This document shows positions 36,230 through 47,093 of a DNA stretch of 64,000 bases, piece by piece; positions within the stretch are counted from its first letter, which is position 1; every line of letters begins with the position of its first letter. The notes under the pieces are model-generated. The model saw only the letters and a list, made by a program, of their open reading frames with translations, searched no databases and was not told the DNA's origin. Source of the DNA: Rhea pennata. Its lineage: Eukaryota; Chordata; Aves; Rheiformes; Rheidae. Both the position numbers and the translations under genes were made by a program. The DNA is taken from positions 11,879,501 through 11,943,500 of the forward strand of contig NC_084673.1 of NCBI RefSeq assembly GCF_028389875.1, read 5' to 3'.

Positions 36230-39200
36230 GTAAGCAGTATTGGCTAATAAAAGCCCTCTAATTGTTTTTTTTCTCTCACCAAATCTAGAGGTAAAGTGGA
36301 AAAGAAAGAGATGGCCCTTGCTGCTGAAGCAACTGACAATTTTATTTGGTTATTCATCAGTTCACTTTACTTCAACCTTAAAACAAAAAGTTAAGAAATA
36401 CTGAACTGAATCTAAACTGATTTTTTTTTTTTGTGCAGCGACTTACAACTTCTATATCTAGATCATATTTTTATTTTTTTATCACTTTATTTTGGAGGAA
36501 AATTTTTTAATAAAAATGATTCATGATGAGGAGAGCAGCTAATTTTGATAGAAGATTAACAGGAGATGTGTAATAATTTGCATCAGTTTAAGAAGTTGCA
36601 GGTAATATGAACATACATGAGCCAGTTTAAATACTTGCATTTTGTTTTTGTATCAAATGGATCTTTCATTAAGGTCTTGTGAATCAGGTACCTTTTTTAC
36701 TACAATATTGGCAGAATGAGTGTCTCTAGATCGCCTGCTTTCAAGCATAACTTCCTAATAGGTAAACAAGCTAAATCTTGCTTGACAAAAGCAGTACTAA
36801 CACAGTTGGTAATGCAGATGTGTTCTACTTTTTAACTATTAATTCATTGTATAGGAAGAAGGGATATAAATTGAAGAAATGTTTAAGCAAATGCTTGCTT
36901 CTTCAAAAAATAACCTACAATTGCTGGGCAACATTTGTGATTTTGAACAGATTGTGTGCAGTTTGGACTTAGAACATTAAAATAACCTTTAAAAGGTCAT
37001 GTTAAAAATGTTGGATAAAATACAGAGATCTGGAATAATTAAAGTGCATTTGCCCTTTATTTCCTTAGATTAACTATTTTGCTGTTAGGTATTTCCCTTG
37101 AAAGACACCTAAGATATCAGTGAATATTATCATCTTTGGCCACAGTGGAACACCACATTTTGGCAGTTTGATGTACCATTGTGGGTTTTCATAGCATCTT
37201 GCCTAGCAAATTGGAGTGAAACTTGCATATATCACCAAGTGATTAGCAGATGCATATAAAATTCATGATCTGAATAAATTCAGATAATCATCTGGATTTA
37301 GAGTGGCCAAAATGGTTTAGTAAATAGTATTTTAGATAGCTAGCATTTTTTTCCTCTTTTTTAATACACGACAAGAAATACTAATACTTAAATTTTGTTT
37401 AGAAAAACAGGACTGTTTTCTCATAGTATTACTTTACTGTGCTTGTGCACAAGTGGTAATTCTTAGAATGTTGCACAGTGCTGTCATTGCTGAACATTAT
37501 CGGTTTTAGCTACTCATTGACAAAATACTTATACTAAGTATTTTTGGTGATTTCAGTTCTACTTCTTGTGAAGCAAGAACTGTCAAACATTACTCTTTAA
37601 TAAACATCTTAATTGACTTAAGGTAGAAAAGATTGTTTCAGAAATGGACTTAAAAATGCAGTCAAGTTTTTTTGACATCTGCAGTGTGTGACCTGATGTA
37701 ACATGACATATTTGTCCTGTTTGGAAAGCAGCAGATGTTGGTTTTAGAATTTTTAATTCCTAGAAAGGCAAACTGCTACTAAGAGAAGTTTATGAATATA
37801 TCGCTTGCGAACTTAAGCTACTTTGAGATTTTAAAGATATCTATTTTAGAAAATACAAAAATATTTAGGAGCTAAAATGCTTGTAGTATGTTGTGATTTT
37901 GAAAGAATGGGAGAACTCAAAGTTGGTGACACTTGTGAACTGACAGGAATGCAGAGATTTCCTATGTTATGTGACCTATTTCACGCATAGGAGGAAATAT
38001 AATGCTGCATATGTATAATATACCCAATATAGTATGGATGTGTATATATATTTAGGTATATAGTTTTTTGAACACCTTGCGGTAGTGACATCCTTAACAC
38101 GTGACAAGATCCCAGCCTCTTTCCCTGGCTGAGGCAGAGAAAGAAGCATGGAGCAGGCAGTAGTTCAGAATGGGGCTATTATTAATAATCAAATATGTCC
38201 TTGAGATTTGATCCTACAGGATTGGTCAACTCAGGTATGCTGAGCTGAGATGAAAATGCTGTCAGGTCCTTAAAGATTGTTAGTGGAATTGCAGAAGGAA
38301 GGAATATTTGAAAACTTTCTTCCAGTTCAGCTGCTTTTCTCTAGTTTTCCGTAACATAAAGCCTTCCTGACTGAATTTGCCAGAGTCTTAAACAAAAACC
38401 CTGTAATTACTTCACAGCTCTGGTTTTTAGAAGTGGTGTAAACTACTAAGACGTAACTAAGTAGAAGTGTAACAAGCGCCTGCGGTCATAAAGACTCCGA
38501 TCAGATTTATTCTGAAAGAGCTGTTTGTAGCAGAGCTGGGTGCTTTGTGGGTCCGGGTAGGAGGTACTGCTGCTGCTTTGTTCTGACGTGGTCAGAATCG
38601 CAGTGGGAGGATAAGGCTCGCTCTCAGGTTTTTGGGCAGTAGTGCTTGCTTAAACAGTCTCCATGCTGATCTCTGTGCTAAACTCACTAAAGCTTTTGTG
38701 TGGCTGTGTGACAAACAAGATCAAAACTGGTCCAGTCAAAAAATCTCTTTTTTTTTCTTCTCTTTGTGGATTGTTTGCTGGAATGAGTATGGCCAGAGTT
38801 ACGGTAAACTGGAACTCTCCTATTGGTTTGTCTGAGTTCATCTGTTATACTATTAAAATACTGTTGTGTCTGCTTTTCAGCCCTCTTCTGATGGCAGATG
38901 TTTATTTGGACATGATGTGAAACCATCGTAGTGTATCCAAGCTGGTAGATCTGAATAAGATCTGTTATGACAACTGTATTACATTGTAATCTACACGTTA
39001 ATAGAAACTGCGAACTCACCTGACTTGTAAAAAAATGAGAAATACCTTAGCAATTCAATTCAGAAATGAGTCCCCACATGGAAAATGTTGTAGGATTTGG
39101 TACAGCTACTGAAGGTAGGGTATTCAGTCACCTGGGTGTGGCGGTATTTGGTTTTAAAGACGTAGTGAATACTACAATATCGGCACCACACTTTCTCTGT

Positions 39201-39499
39201 TATGTAGAACAAAGATGCCCTTAAGAGTTTGTAGTAGATAAAGGCTCTTCCTATGTAAACAGGAAACTATTTTTGAATTAGTTGCAGAGTCTTTTTGTGG
39301 ATGGGGATGGGGGTGGAGAGAAGAGGAAGCTCAAGATGAGGCACGTGGCAGGCAGCTTCCTTGTAATGTTTCTTGATCCTTTCAGTGATCCACAGAATAA
39401 AGTGCTGGAGACATGAGATGGTAGTGGAGGAGGTCTTAGGCATGCTGGATGTGTGATGCATGTTTGCTGCTGGTAAGTGTCCTCATTGTAGTGGTATCA

Positions 39500-39835
39500 G
39501 ATATGGAAGACATCTCTTCCCCTCTTTCCCTACCCTGCCACCAGTTATCACTTCCTCATTCTGCTATGTTCCTCCAGCCACTGATCACTCCCCTGTTCCA
39601 GTACATTGTGTCCACACTGCTTATTGCCTCCCTGGCACTTACCATGCCCCTATTCCAGCATACCACCTCCCCACACCCTTTCGGGTATCACCACTCCCAC
39701 TCTACATCACTCCTTCCCCCTGTCTCCCCCCCCAGCACACACAGATCAGCTCCTTGCCCATTATCATGCTGCCCTTCTGACATATCATGCACCCTGACCA
39801 CTTATTACTTCCACTCCTTCTGCCCCCATTAATGG
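39500..39835. repeat. Pyrimidine-rich low-complexity tract
   Basis: The + strand is dominated by C and T with loosely repeated CACT/CCCC phrases. The overlapping Pro/His/Ser-rich open frames in all three forward frames are a composition effect. Confidence 0.6.
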
Positions 39836-40493
39836 TATTTTCTGCTTGTTTTAAAATAAATTGGTTAAAATGCACAGCTGTTTTAGTTAAAGCATTAGCC
39901 AGTAGCCAGAAACTTCAGGCATTTTGCAAAAATGCTGTGCAGCAGTAGAAGGTACGCACCTGGTGATCTCAATTTTGTTGGTTCTTTTTCTAATTTCTGA
40001 TTACTGCAAAAGCAAGTTTCAGTCAAATGGGAAAACACTGAGGAGGAAGAGAAGGAATAGTGGTGTAGAACTCTAGTGTGGGAATAAATTTCTGAAATAA
40101 AGCTTGGTTCTTTACAGGTGATAATTTTAAATCAGCAGAAGCATTTGCAATGCAAACGCAGAACAGTATTTGATATTGCTTGTAATAACTGAAACCAGAT
40201 GTTATATATTATGTGAAACATAATAAATTTGGTATCTGTGTGTGTTTGTATTGTAAAACGTAGACATACCATTCAGAGGTTTATGCAACCAGCATGCTGA
40301 TATCTCTTTTGTAGTTGTAACACTAGACAAAGCTGTTCTATTTCTGTCCTGAAATTTTGTTACGGTTTTTATGGAAATGTACATCTCTTGATATCTGTTT
40401 ATGTAGCTTGAGTAAACTGAAATAGTCAAAGACAATAAGTACTTATTGTCATTCCATTCCTAATAAAAGTTTTTGCCTGTGTTCTGATTATAG

Positions 40494-40604
40494 GTAGCCT
40501 GTATGCAGTTCATCAATGCCCTTGTTACATCTCCAGAAGATCTTGGTTTTGGGATACGCTTGAGAAATGAATTTTTAAATTGTAGGCTGAAAAAAATATT
40601 GGCT
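40494..40604 (+). pseudogene. DIAPH2: DIAPH2-like exon, armadillo region (VACMQFINALV)
   Basis: The exon is 37 codons, phase 0 to 0, between GATTATAG and GCT|GTAAGT. It encodes VACMQFINALVTSPEDLGFG and continues IRLRNEFLNCRLKKILA. It is open and similar to DIAPH2 over its whole length; changes such as LRSGLK to LNCRLK suggest drift. Confidence 0.85.
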
Positions 40605-41998
40605 GTAAGTAGTTTGCCTGTATGTAGGAACTGATCACAATTAACTGTCTGTAGTTTTCAAAAATAACCAAACTGTCTTGTTGAAAGCAGAGCCAGTGAA
40701 AGTTTGGATCTTGGGGAGGTCAGACCTAGAAAGGACTATTGGTCCAAGTCTACTTTTGTTCTGCATAGCTGCAAATAGTTTGTTCTTTTCAGTTATTAGT
40801 TAAAATACGGTAATGTTTTCAAATGTAGCAATTCAAGCTTTTGTGTGGTGTAAAAGTATGGTGAAAAGGGCGGTTTAGGCTTTCATTAGTTGTGTAGACC
40901 AGAATGGCAGTTGGAAACAAGTCAGTATGTATCAGAAATTGAACTGGGATAGTTACTGAATCAGTGTAATGGCTGAGGAGTGTCATTTCAAAGGCAGAGT
41001 ATTTTTTGTTTGTTTTTTTTAATACTGCTTAACCAAGAGACCATTTTGATGACTACATCAAGAGTACACATAGTTAAGCTACTGAGCATTTGGCCACAAA
41101 AGTTGTAAGAAAATAAGCAGTACCTGGCTATTTTTGTCTGAAATAGTTTATACTCTTAACTCTCAAGAGGCTAGGTTTTTGGATCATGCATATTTGTCAG
41201 GAATAAAAACCTTTCATTTTTAGTACATTCAGGTTTGAAATTGTTACTGATTTGAGTGTGTCAGATTTTCTTAGGCTATATTTGTGAAACTTCAAGTTTT
41301 ATATTATGTAGAAACCTTATTATGATTTGCTGGTTTTATTTGCTGCAGAACATCTGAAAGCTTAAAGAACTATTTTAGTCCTTTTTTTATTGTTTTTACT
41401 TACTACAAGTTAGTCTTTATACAATCACTAAATATTTCCAAAATTCAAGAACTAGGGGGTAGATAGAGGTGCAAATGAACTGTAATAATTCATGATAGAA
41501 AACTTAATAGAATATACGAACATCCAGATACTTGAGTTTAAAAGCAATTAAGATTTAGTAACAAAAAAATCTTATTTCTAAAAAAATTTGAGGAGCTATT
41601 GTGTTGAAATTCTATCTCTAGTCAGTAAGGTTAATTATTAAATACTTCCTGAAAGCTGAAATACCAATTAAAAACAGCCAGTGCTATCTTGCTGTTTGTT
41701 TGTTCTTGATGTATTGTTAATTGCAACATATATATTGAGCTCAGATCATTAATTCTGCAGGGAATGAATGTACAAGGTAGAAGACTTTTTCTGAATATAT
41801 ACAATTAGCATCCAGTTTTGGCCCATTTTAATTTAAAGCATGGAGTGCGCTCACAGTAATGGCTTTTGAACTAGTGTTGCTTTTTGTGTGATGTGCCCAG
41901 TAGGAAGCTAAGCTTGCCTCTTATGTATGTTGGAGAAATTGTTCTGTATTCCTTAAAAGGAACACTTTTTTTTCCCTACCTACAAGTACCAATTTTGC

Positions 41999-42020
41999 TT
42001 TTTTTTTTTTTTTTTTTTTT
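41999..42020. repeat. Poly-T homopolymer (22 bp)
   Basis: An uninterrupted run of T with no recognisable retrocopy beside it. Confidence 0.9.
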
Positions 42021-42470
42021 ACTTCTCGTGTAAGTGTTTCTGAGAATGCACTATAGATGTTTTTATGCTATGATCTAGTTTAACTTCGAATAAGAAAAGT
42101 TGTGAGCATCCCTCATTTACACTTCTTTAGCCTTCTCTAGCTGGCTTTACATATCTTCAAATGTTCTTACCCGATGTTTTTTTTAAGAACTGACATTGAC
42201 AAGACTTGTCATCTACATTCTCAGCTCTGTTAGATTTTGTTTCTTTTACAGCTTATGCTTGCTCTGTTGGCTGATATTTTTGCCTCTTTATCAGCAGTAC
42301 AATACTTTTTTTAAAAAAGAAAATTGGTTACAATGCATTCTTTCTAAAACATATATTTTCTGCTCAGAAAGTTAATGTATTGTATTTTGCAGTGATGTAA
42401 TATTTGAAAGGGGGAATTGTTGCTTTAAGAAAAAATAGAAAATTAAGATATGCTATGCCTTGAAAAATAG

Positions 42471-42583
42471 GACTTGAAAGATAATGAAGAGCTTGATATT
42501 CCGTTGAAAATGTTTGATGAAAACAAAGACGACGACTTAATTGAGCTGTCACATCGTCTCAGTGATATCAGAGCTGAAATGGA
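42471..42583 (+). pseudogene. DIAPH2: DIAPH2-like exon, armadillo region (FDENK...LSHRL)
   Basis: The exon encodes DLKDNEELDIPLKMFDENKD and continues DDLIELSHRLSDIRAEM, 37 codons plus two bases, with a two-residue deletion against human KEKENDELD. The acceptor (TTGAAAAATAG) has almost no pyrimidine tract. The donor is not GT but A|ATATCCTTTA, the U12-type consensus. Confidence 0.85.
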
Positions 42584-43459
42584 ATATCCTTTATAGAAAT
42601 GTTCTAATGTATTGATTAATAGTTTTATTAAACCTAAGGTAACCTTCTCTATTACAGCTGATTGTCACAACTGCATATCTTCTGAAGGATTTTCATGAGC
42701 AGATTTCATTTCACTTGTTTTTGTTAGAAATTTAGTTATAAAATTAGTGTCTATATTGATAGATTTCTCTTAAATGCACTAGAAGTCATTAGGAACCAAA
42801 TTAATTTTTCATAAATACCAATTATTAAGCTGAACTCTGTTGGTTTATAATGCATGAAGATGTAAAATTAAACTTAAATTTGAAGTCTGAAATAAAATGA
42901 CAGGTTTGATAACTAAATCAGAACAAAATTTCAGGTGGGTTTTGAAAGAATTAAGATGTTTGCCTTTTGTAGATGTGAAAAAGCAGTAAGTTTCAAGTTA
43001 CATGAATCCAGAACACTTGCTTGACATTGCCTGAATTTGAAAAAGTGGTGGTACTGAAGAAGCAGAAATGTGGTCCCAATGAAGGGGGTATAAAATAAGT
43101 AGCATGTAATGATGTTACTGCATTACAGGACTTTTGGGAATTGTTGTCTTTAAAAATTAAGATGATTATCCAGTGTGCTTTTTGCCAATAGACAGGCTTG
43201 CTTCAAAATAAAAATGAAAATTGTGTGAAATATGCTTATAGGGTTTTATGATAATGGATATACAGTACAATTTTTTTCGGTAGTTAAGAAAAATGTTTTA
43301 ATTGTTAAACAGGGAACAAAAGTTCTGTGGGTAGTTGGAAAAGGGTGCTTACTAATAAGGGTGGTAGTTCAGACTGTTAAAGGGTTTTATATTTATTGTA
43401 TGAATGCTCATGTAGATAACTTTTCTAATCCTTTTGCATTTCCTTGACAATATTTGCAC
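42584..43459 (+). other. U12-type (AT-AC) intron
   Basis: The 5' end ATATCCTTTA equals the AT-AC minor-spliceosome donor. TTTCCTTGAC at about 43439-43448 fits the U12 branch-point consensus. The AC acceptor at 43458-43459 lies 12 bases past the branch adenosine, within the usual U12 range. Splicing there restores exactly the DIAPH2 spacing between RAEMD and NMLKD. Confidence 0.75.
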
Positions 43460-43576
43460 TGAGATTATACAACAGATGATATACTTCGTTAATATGTTGA
43501 AAGATACATTTTCTGCAAACTACTTCTGTCAAGTCTCCAACATTTTCTTCTCATCAGGAATGATTATTGTGTCCAG
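43460..43576 (+). pseudogene. DIAPH2: DIAPH2-like exon with one-base frameshift
   Basis: In the spliced frame it reads DEIIQQMIYFVNMLKDTFSA then NYF, aligned residue for residue with DIAPH2 DDMNEVYHLLYNMLKDTAAE then NYF. After 43526 the match moves to another frame, SLQHFLLIRNDYCVQ (human SILQHFLLIRNDYYIR), so one base is missing within 43527-43534. No clear donor follows. Confidence 0.75.
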
Positions 43577-45730
43577 GAGGAATCAGCTATCTTGGTTGAT
43601 TTTTTTCGAGTGGGGAAAAGAGGGAGAATAGTGTCTTTAATAGTGTAAAAGTACAGCATGCAAATTCTTGTTTTGAAAGATAGTGCTTTGTTGTAAAGAG
43701 ATGATAAAAATGATTGATTGTGTGAGACGAAGAAATTAAGAGTTAAATAAAACCTGAGAAATCTTCAGTATTTTTGTAAAATGTTTTTATAATTTGGAAG
43801 TTTGGAATATCACTACTTTAGCTTTCAGGGTTTTCTATTGTGAGAGCTGTATGCTATGTGAAACTGAGATGTAGTATCTTGCACTGGTAAGACCTGATAA
43901 TTTTCAACACAAAATCCTGTAATCCTAGAGGTTTCTGATGTTATAGTATAGAGATGTATATCAACAAGTTAAGTTATTGATTTACTAATTTGGAAAGCGA
44001 TTGAATAGTGGAATGGAATTTAGTGTATTGAGAATCTGCTAAATAATTACTGGAACACATATTAATATGTCTATTTTATTGCTTATTGTCTCGCAAAATA
44101 TAAACTAAAATACAAACTAAAAGTATACTATATTTTATGGAATTCTAATTTTTTTCAGATATCGCTTTGAAAAACTAACAGTGATGTTTTATTAGCCAAC
44201 TTACAAGTAAGGCTTTTGATTGGAGCCTTTTACTGGCATTTGTATAATTCATATATCAGGAGTTATAGTTGGCCTTTTTTCCCCTCTTGGTTGAATACAT
44301 TATTATTCTTGTTCTCATTATCTTGTAAAATGTCAGACCTCAGTATTACAAGATAAAAGAAAAATGCATTTCACAGGTTATATTGCACTGTATTTGAGTG
44401 GACCCATATGTTAAAGGTAAAGAAAGATGGATGTGGATCTTATCCTATTGATTTGTAAGCTAAAATCAAATTTATCTTTTTCTTTACATATTTTTCTTTG
44501 TGTACTTTTGCATTAATTTACATTGGCTGTGTGAATTTTCTCAATTTTCTGGAAATATTCATAGATGTTATGAATGTATTACCAAATCAAGCTCTCTGGA
44601 CTTTAAGAAATGACATAGTTGAAGCTTGCTTCTCTTGCTTTATTTGACTTCTGTCTTAATCATATAATTTTAATAACTAGGAATCACTTGTTCAAAATTC
44701 TGTAAATTTATGATCTGTTAAAAATTTAGATTTTAGTTTTTAAAATTTTTTAAATGTAGATTTTAAGATTTAGATTAGTCTTAATTGTTAGGGGATTTAT
44801 CATTCTTACATGTTTGATTCTCAGAATATTTTCTGTACCCAGGTTTTTAATGTTGCTTAGGAAGGTAAACTAATTAGTTGAAGCATTGGAGACTGTGGAT
44901 TCACATGTTGTTTGGGGAAGAATCAGATGAATAAGTGTTGTAGCATCATGCAAATGACAGTTATCAGCATTTAGAAGTATGGATTTTTTTGTTTTATTTT
45001 GGGTTGTTTTTTGATTGGTGGAATTGACTGCTTTCTTGAAATACAGTGCCATCCCTGGAACAAATACTTCATATGGGGAAGTAGTTATTGTCTGAGACTA
45101 TCTTCATTTCAGAAAATGCTTTTGGCAATGTGACAAAGGGAAGAAAGGAAGATTGTTGTACATGTTAACTTTTTTGGGGAAAAAATGCTTTTTAGATAGT
45201 ACCTACCTGCGTTCTGTTACTCAGTTATCAAGCGGTCAGGTTCCTGAGTCGCCTTACTTCAGTTTCCGCTGACCTATTAGTTCTAGGGGTAGCTGGTTTG
45301 TCTCTCTATGCTAGTTCCTATTTATAATATGTGGTTAGTCCTGTTTACCTCATTTTAAATGTTTTGAATTTTGCAGTTTATCAACAGTCAATAGAAATAG
45401 TTTGTATCACTGTTCACTGAAGATATCTGCTTTACACTCTGCCCACGTTTTCTTTTAGAAGCCTACAAAATAATTTTATTGAAATAAGAAAATGCTTTTT
45501 GGATTTCTGTTGTCAAAGGGAGGCTTTCTGATTTAAAAACCCTGAAGGAGCTATCACTTCATACTAGCGTTGAACTCTTTCATTTTTTGCTTGGTAGTAG
45601 GTTCATGTAAAAGAAGGACAAAAAAAATCTTCACATGCAAACTCTAATCTGTTGGAGGGAACAGAACAATGCTGTGAGGGTTTGTCTCCAACTTGCCTGG
45701 TCGCAGGTTCTCCCCACTTTTTTATATTTA

Positions 45731-45770
<40 letters not shown>

Positions 45771-46094
45771 GATCAAAACAAGTAGTTCACTAACTCTTTG
45801 GTCACATCAGCCTATTAATAATTAGGCAACCAAAATGAACTAACCAGGATGATGACAGGAATGCATAACTTATGGGAGACACTAGTACTTCACTCTTTCG
45901 TAGTGGCTTACAGTATAGTTAGATTACACATACCATGAAATTGCACTTCTGTATATACTGGAGACCATTCTGCTAAAAAAAAAAATAAAATAAACAGTAT
46001 TTACTGTTTAAAGTAACTGAATGTTATAGTTAAGCAGAGAAAGTAATGCAAGTCCTTTGTGATTTTAAATTTACTTCTTTTTATATTGCTTTTG
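43577..46094. other. AT-rich sequence after the last formin exon
   Basis: No further DIAPH2 exon or other gene is recognised. A poly-T run lies at 45733-45777. Confidence 0.5.
45733..45777. repeat. Poly-T homopolymer (45 bp)
   Basis: This is a pure T run, the longest in the window, and its length is likely to be unreliable in an assembly. Confidence 0.95.
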
Positions 46095-46140
46095 TGTCAT
46101 GGGATCATAGTGCAATTAAGGTTGGAGGGAACCTCAGAGG
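46095..46140 (-). repeat. CR1 LINE 3' end fragment (antisense)
   Basis: GGGATCATAGTGCAATTAAGG, followed by TTGGAGGGAACCTCAGAGG, matches the reverse complement of the avian CR1 terminus ('CCTCTGAGGTCCCTTCCAACCTTAAT...'). Confidence 0.65.
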
Positions 46141-46959
46141 TGTGATGTGTTTTATAACTTCTCTGTAGTAATTATGTAACTTTAGATGCACGTGTGGGCA
46201 AAGCTAAAGTAGAAAAAAGACAGAGGAATTAAAAAAAAAAAAAATCCAAAAGGTAGGTCCCATATCATTAGTGTTTTAAGGTAGGAGATAGAAATGTGAA
46301 AAGAATGTTACAGGTTTGTTTTACAGTAGACGCTGAGAAAATGGTGAATCTTGCAGACAAGATGTTTCAACAGTTAATAGCTCTGTTTTTAATCTTGTGC
46401 AAGGCTCAGATTTCAGCTTGTTCTGAATTCAAAAACTGATGAATAATGTTAATTGTAAATATCCTGAGTCGTCGTATTTGTCTTTGTAGATAATCGAGAA
46501 AAATTCCACTTGCTGCTATTTTATATTCTCCTGAAGTATTTTATTCTGAGTTAAATGTCTAAAGTATAAAAGGACTTGGGGGGGAAAGGTTCATAACTTT
46601 TCATCTAGCTCTAGTTCAGAACTCAAAGAAACTTACCTAAAATCAGAGTTGTTACATGTTTGAAAAATCTTGGAGTCTTTAGGCACATAGAAAGAAGCTA
46701 ACATGAAACAATGATTTATTTCCTTATAATATGCCCATGATATATTATTCTCCCTCATAAAAGAATAATTTATTTCCTTATTATTCACATGTTTAGGAAT
46801 CTTAGTGTGTTTTGGGACATGTCTTGCTAACAATTTGATTCTTCTGTACAAGTTCTTTATAATAAGAGCTTAGTTACTAAGTTTGGTTTGAGACATGGGA
46901 AGTTTTAATTCAGTACTAGAAACAAGTTAGACCTGTTCTGAAGAAGATATTTCTGAAGT

Positions 46960-47093
46960 GAGGTTTAGCTCGGTTGGTTAGAGCGTGGTGCTGCTAATGC
47001 CAAGGTCTCGGGTTCAGTCCCCGTATGGGTCACTCGCTTGAGGGCTGGACTGGATGATCTCCAGAGGTCCCTTCCAACCTTACCGTTCTGTGA
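46960..47093 (+). mobile_element. tRNA-Ile-derived SINE with CR1 tail (TguSINE1-like)
   Basis: The head GAGGTTTAGCTCGGTTGG to GGTTCAGTCCCCGTATGGGTC is a tRNA-Ile relative, with recognisable A-box (TAGCTCGGTTGG) and B-box (GGTTCAGTCC). The 3' part, GGACTGGATGATCTCCAGAG then GTCCCTTCCAACCTTACCG and TTCTGTGA, is a CR1 3' end. Such tRNA-Ile/CR1 composites are described from songbirds. GAAGT flanks both ends and may be the target duplication. Confidence 0.85.

Larger units (their letters stand above)
31305..40493 (+). other. AT-rich sequence between the exon-1-like and armadillo-region pieces
   Basis: I looked for the missing DIAPH2 exons (GTPase-binding segment, LFEKMMEDMNLNEEKK and SLTSNPVSW motifs) and did not find them. 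The stretch holds a CR1 fragment, CA/poly-A and GT microsatellites, a possible orphan exon (36091-36229) and a pyrimidine-rich tract (39500-39835). Confidence 0.5.
31225..43576 (+). pseudogene. DIAPH2: Truncated DIAPH2-like formin locus (exon 1-like piece plus three armadillo-region exons)
   Basis: Pieces of a Diaphanous-related formin occur in order on the + strand: 31225-31304 (exon 1-like), 40494-40604, 42471-42583 and 43460-43576. Diaphanous formins nucleate and elongate actin downstream of Rho; these exons encode part of the N-terminal armadillo (DID) region that autoinhibits the protein. VACMQFINALVTSP and FDENKDDDLIELSHRL are closer to DIAPH2 than to DIAPH1 or DIAPH3. Splice signals look intact, including an AT-AC intron. 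Against function: the exons between exon 1 and 40494 are not found, exon 1 needs a frame change, the last exon has a one-base deletion, and no later exons (FH1/FH2) appear. I infer a segmental duplicate pseudogene. Alternatively exon 1 belongs to a true DIAPH2 running out of the window and the three exons are an intronic duplication. Confidence 0.7.

Noticed and set aside
39449-39832. Overlapping Pro/His/Ser-rich ORFs that might suggest a formin FH1 proline-rich region
   Set aside because: Open in all three forward frames because of a pyrimidine-rich low-complexity tract; no run of pure polyproline as in FH1, and it lies upstream of the armadillo exons.
46960-47035. Functional tRNA-Ile gene
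   Set aside because: The anticodon stem-loop and B-box have changes, and a CR1 tail follows directly, so it is a SINE head.
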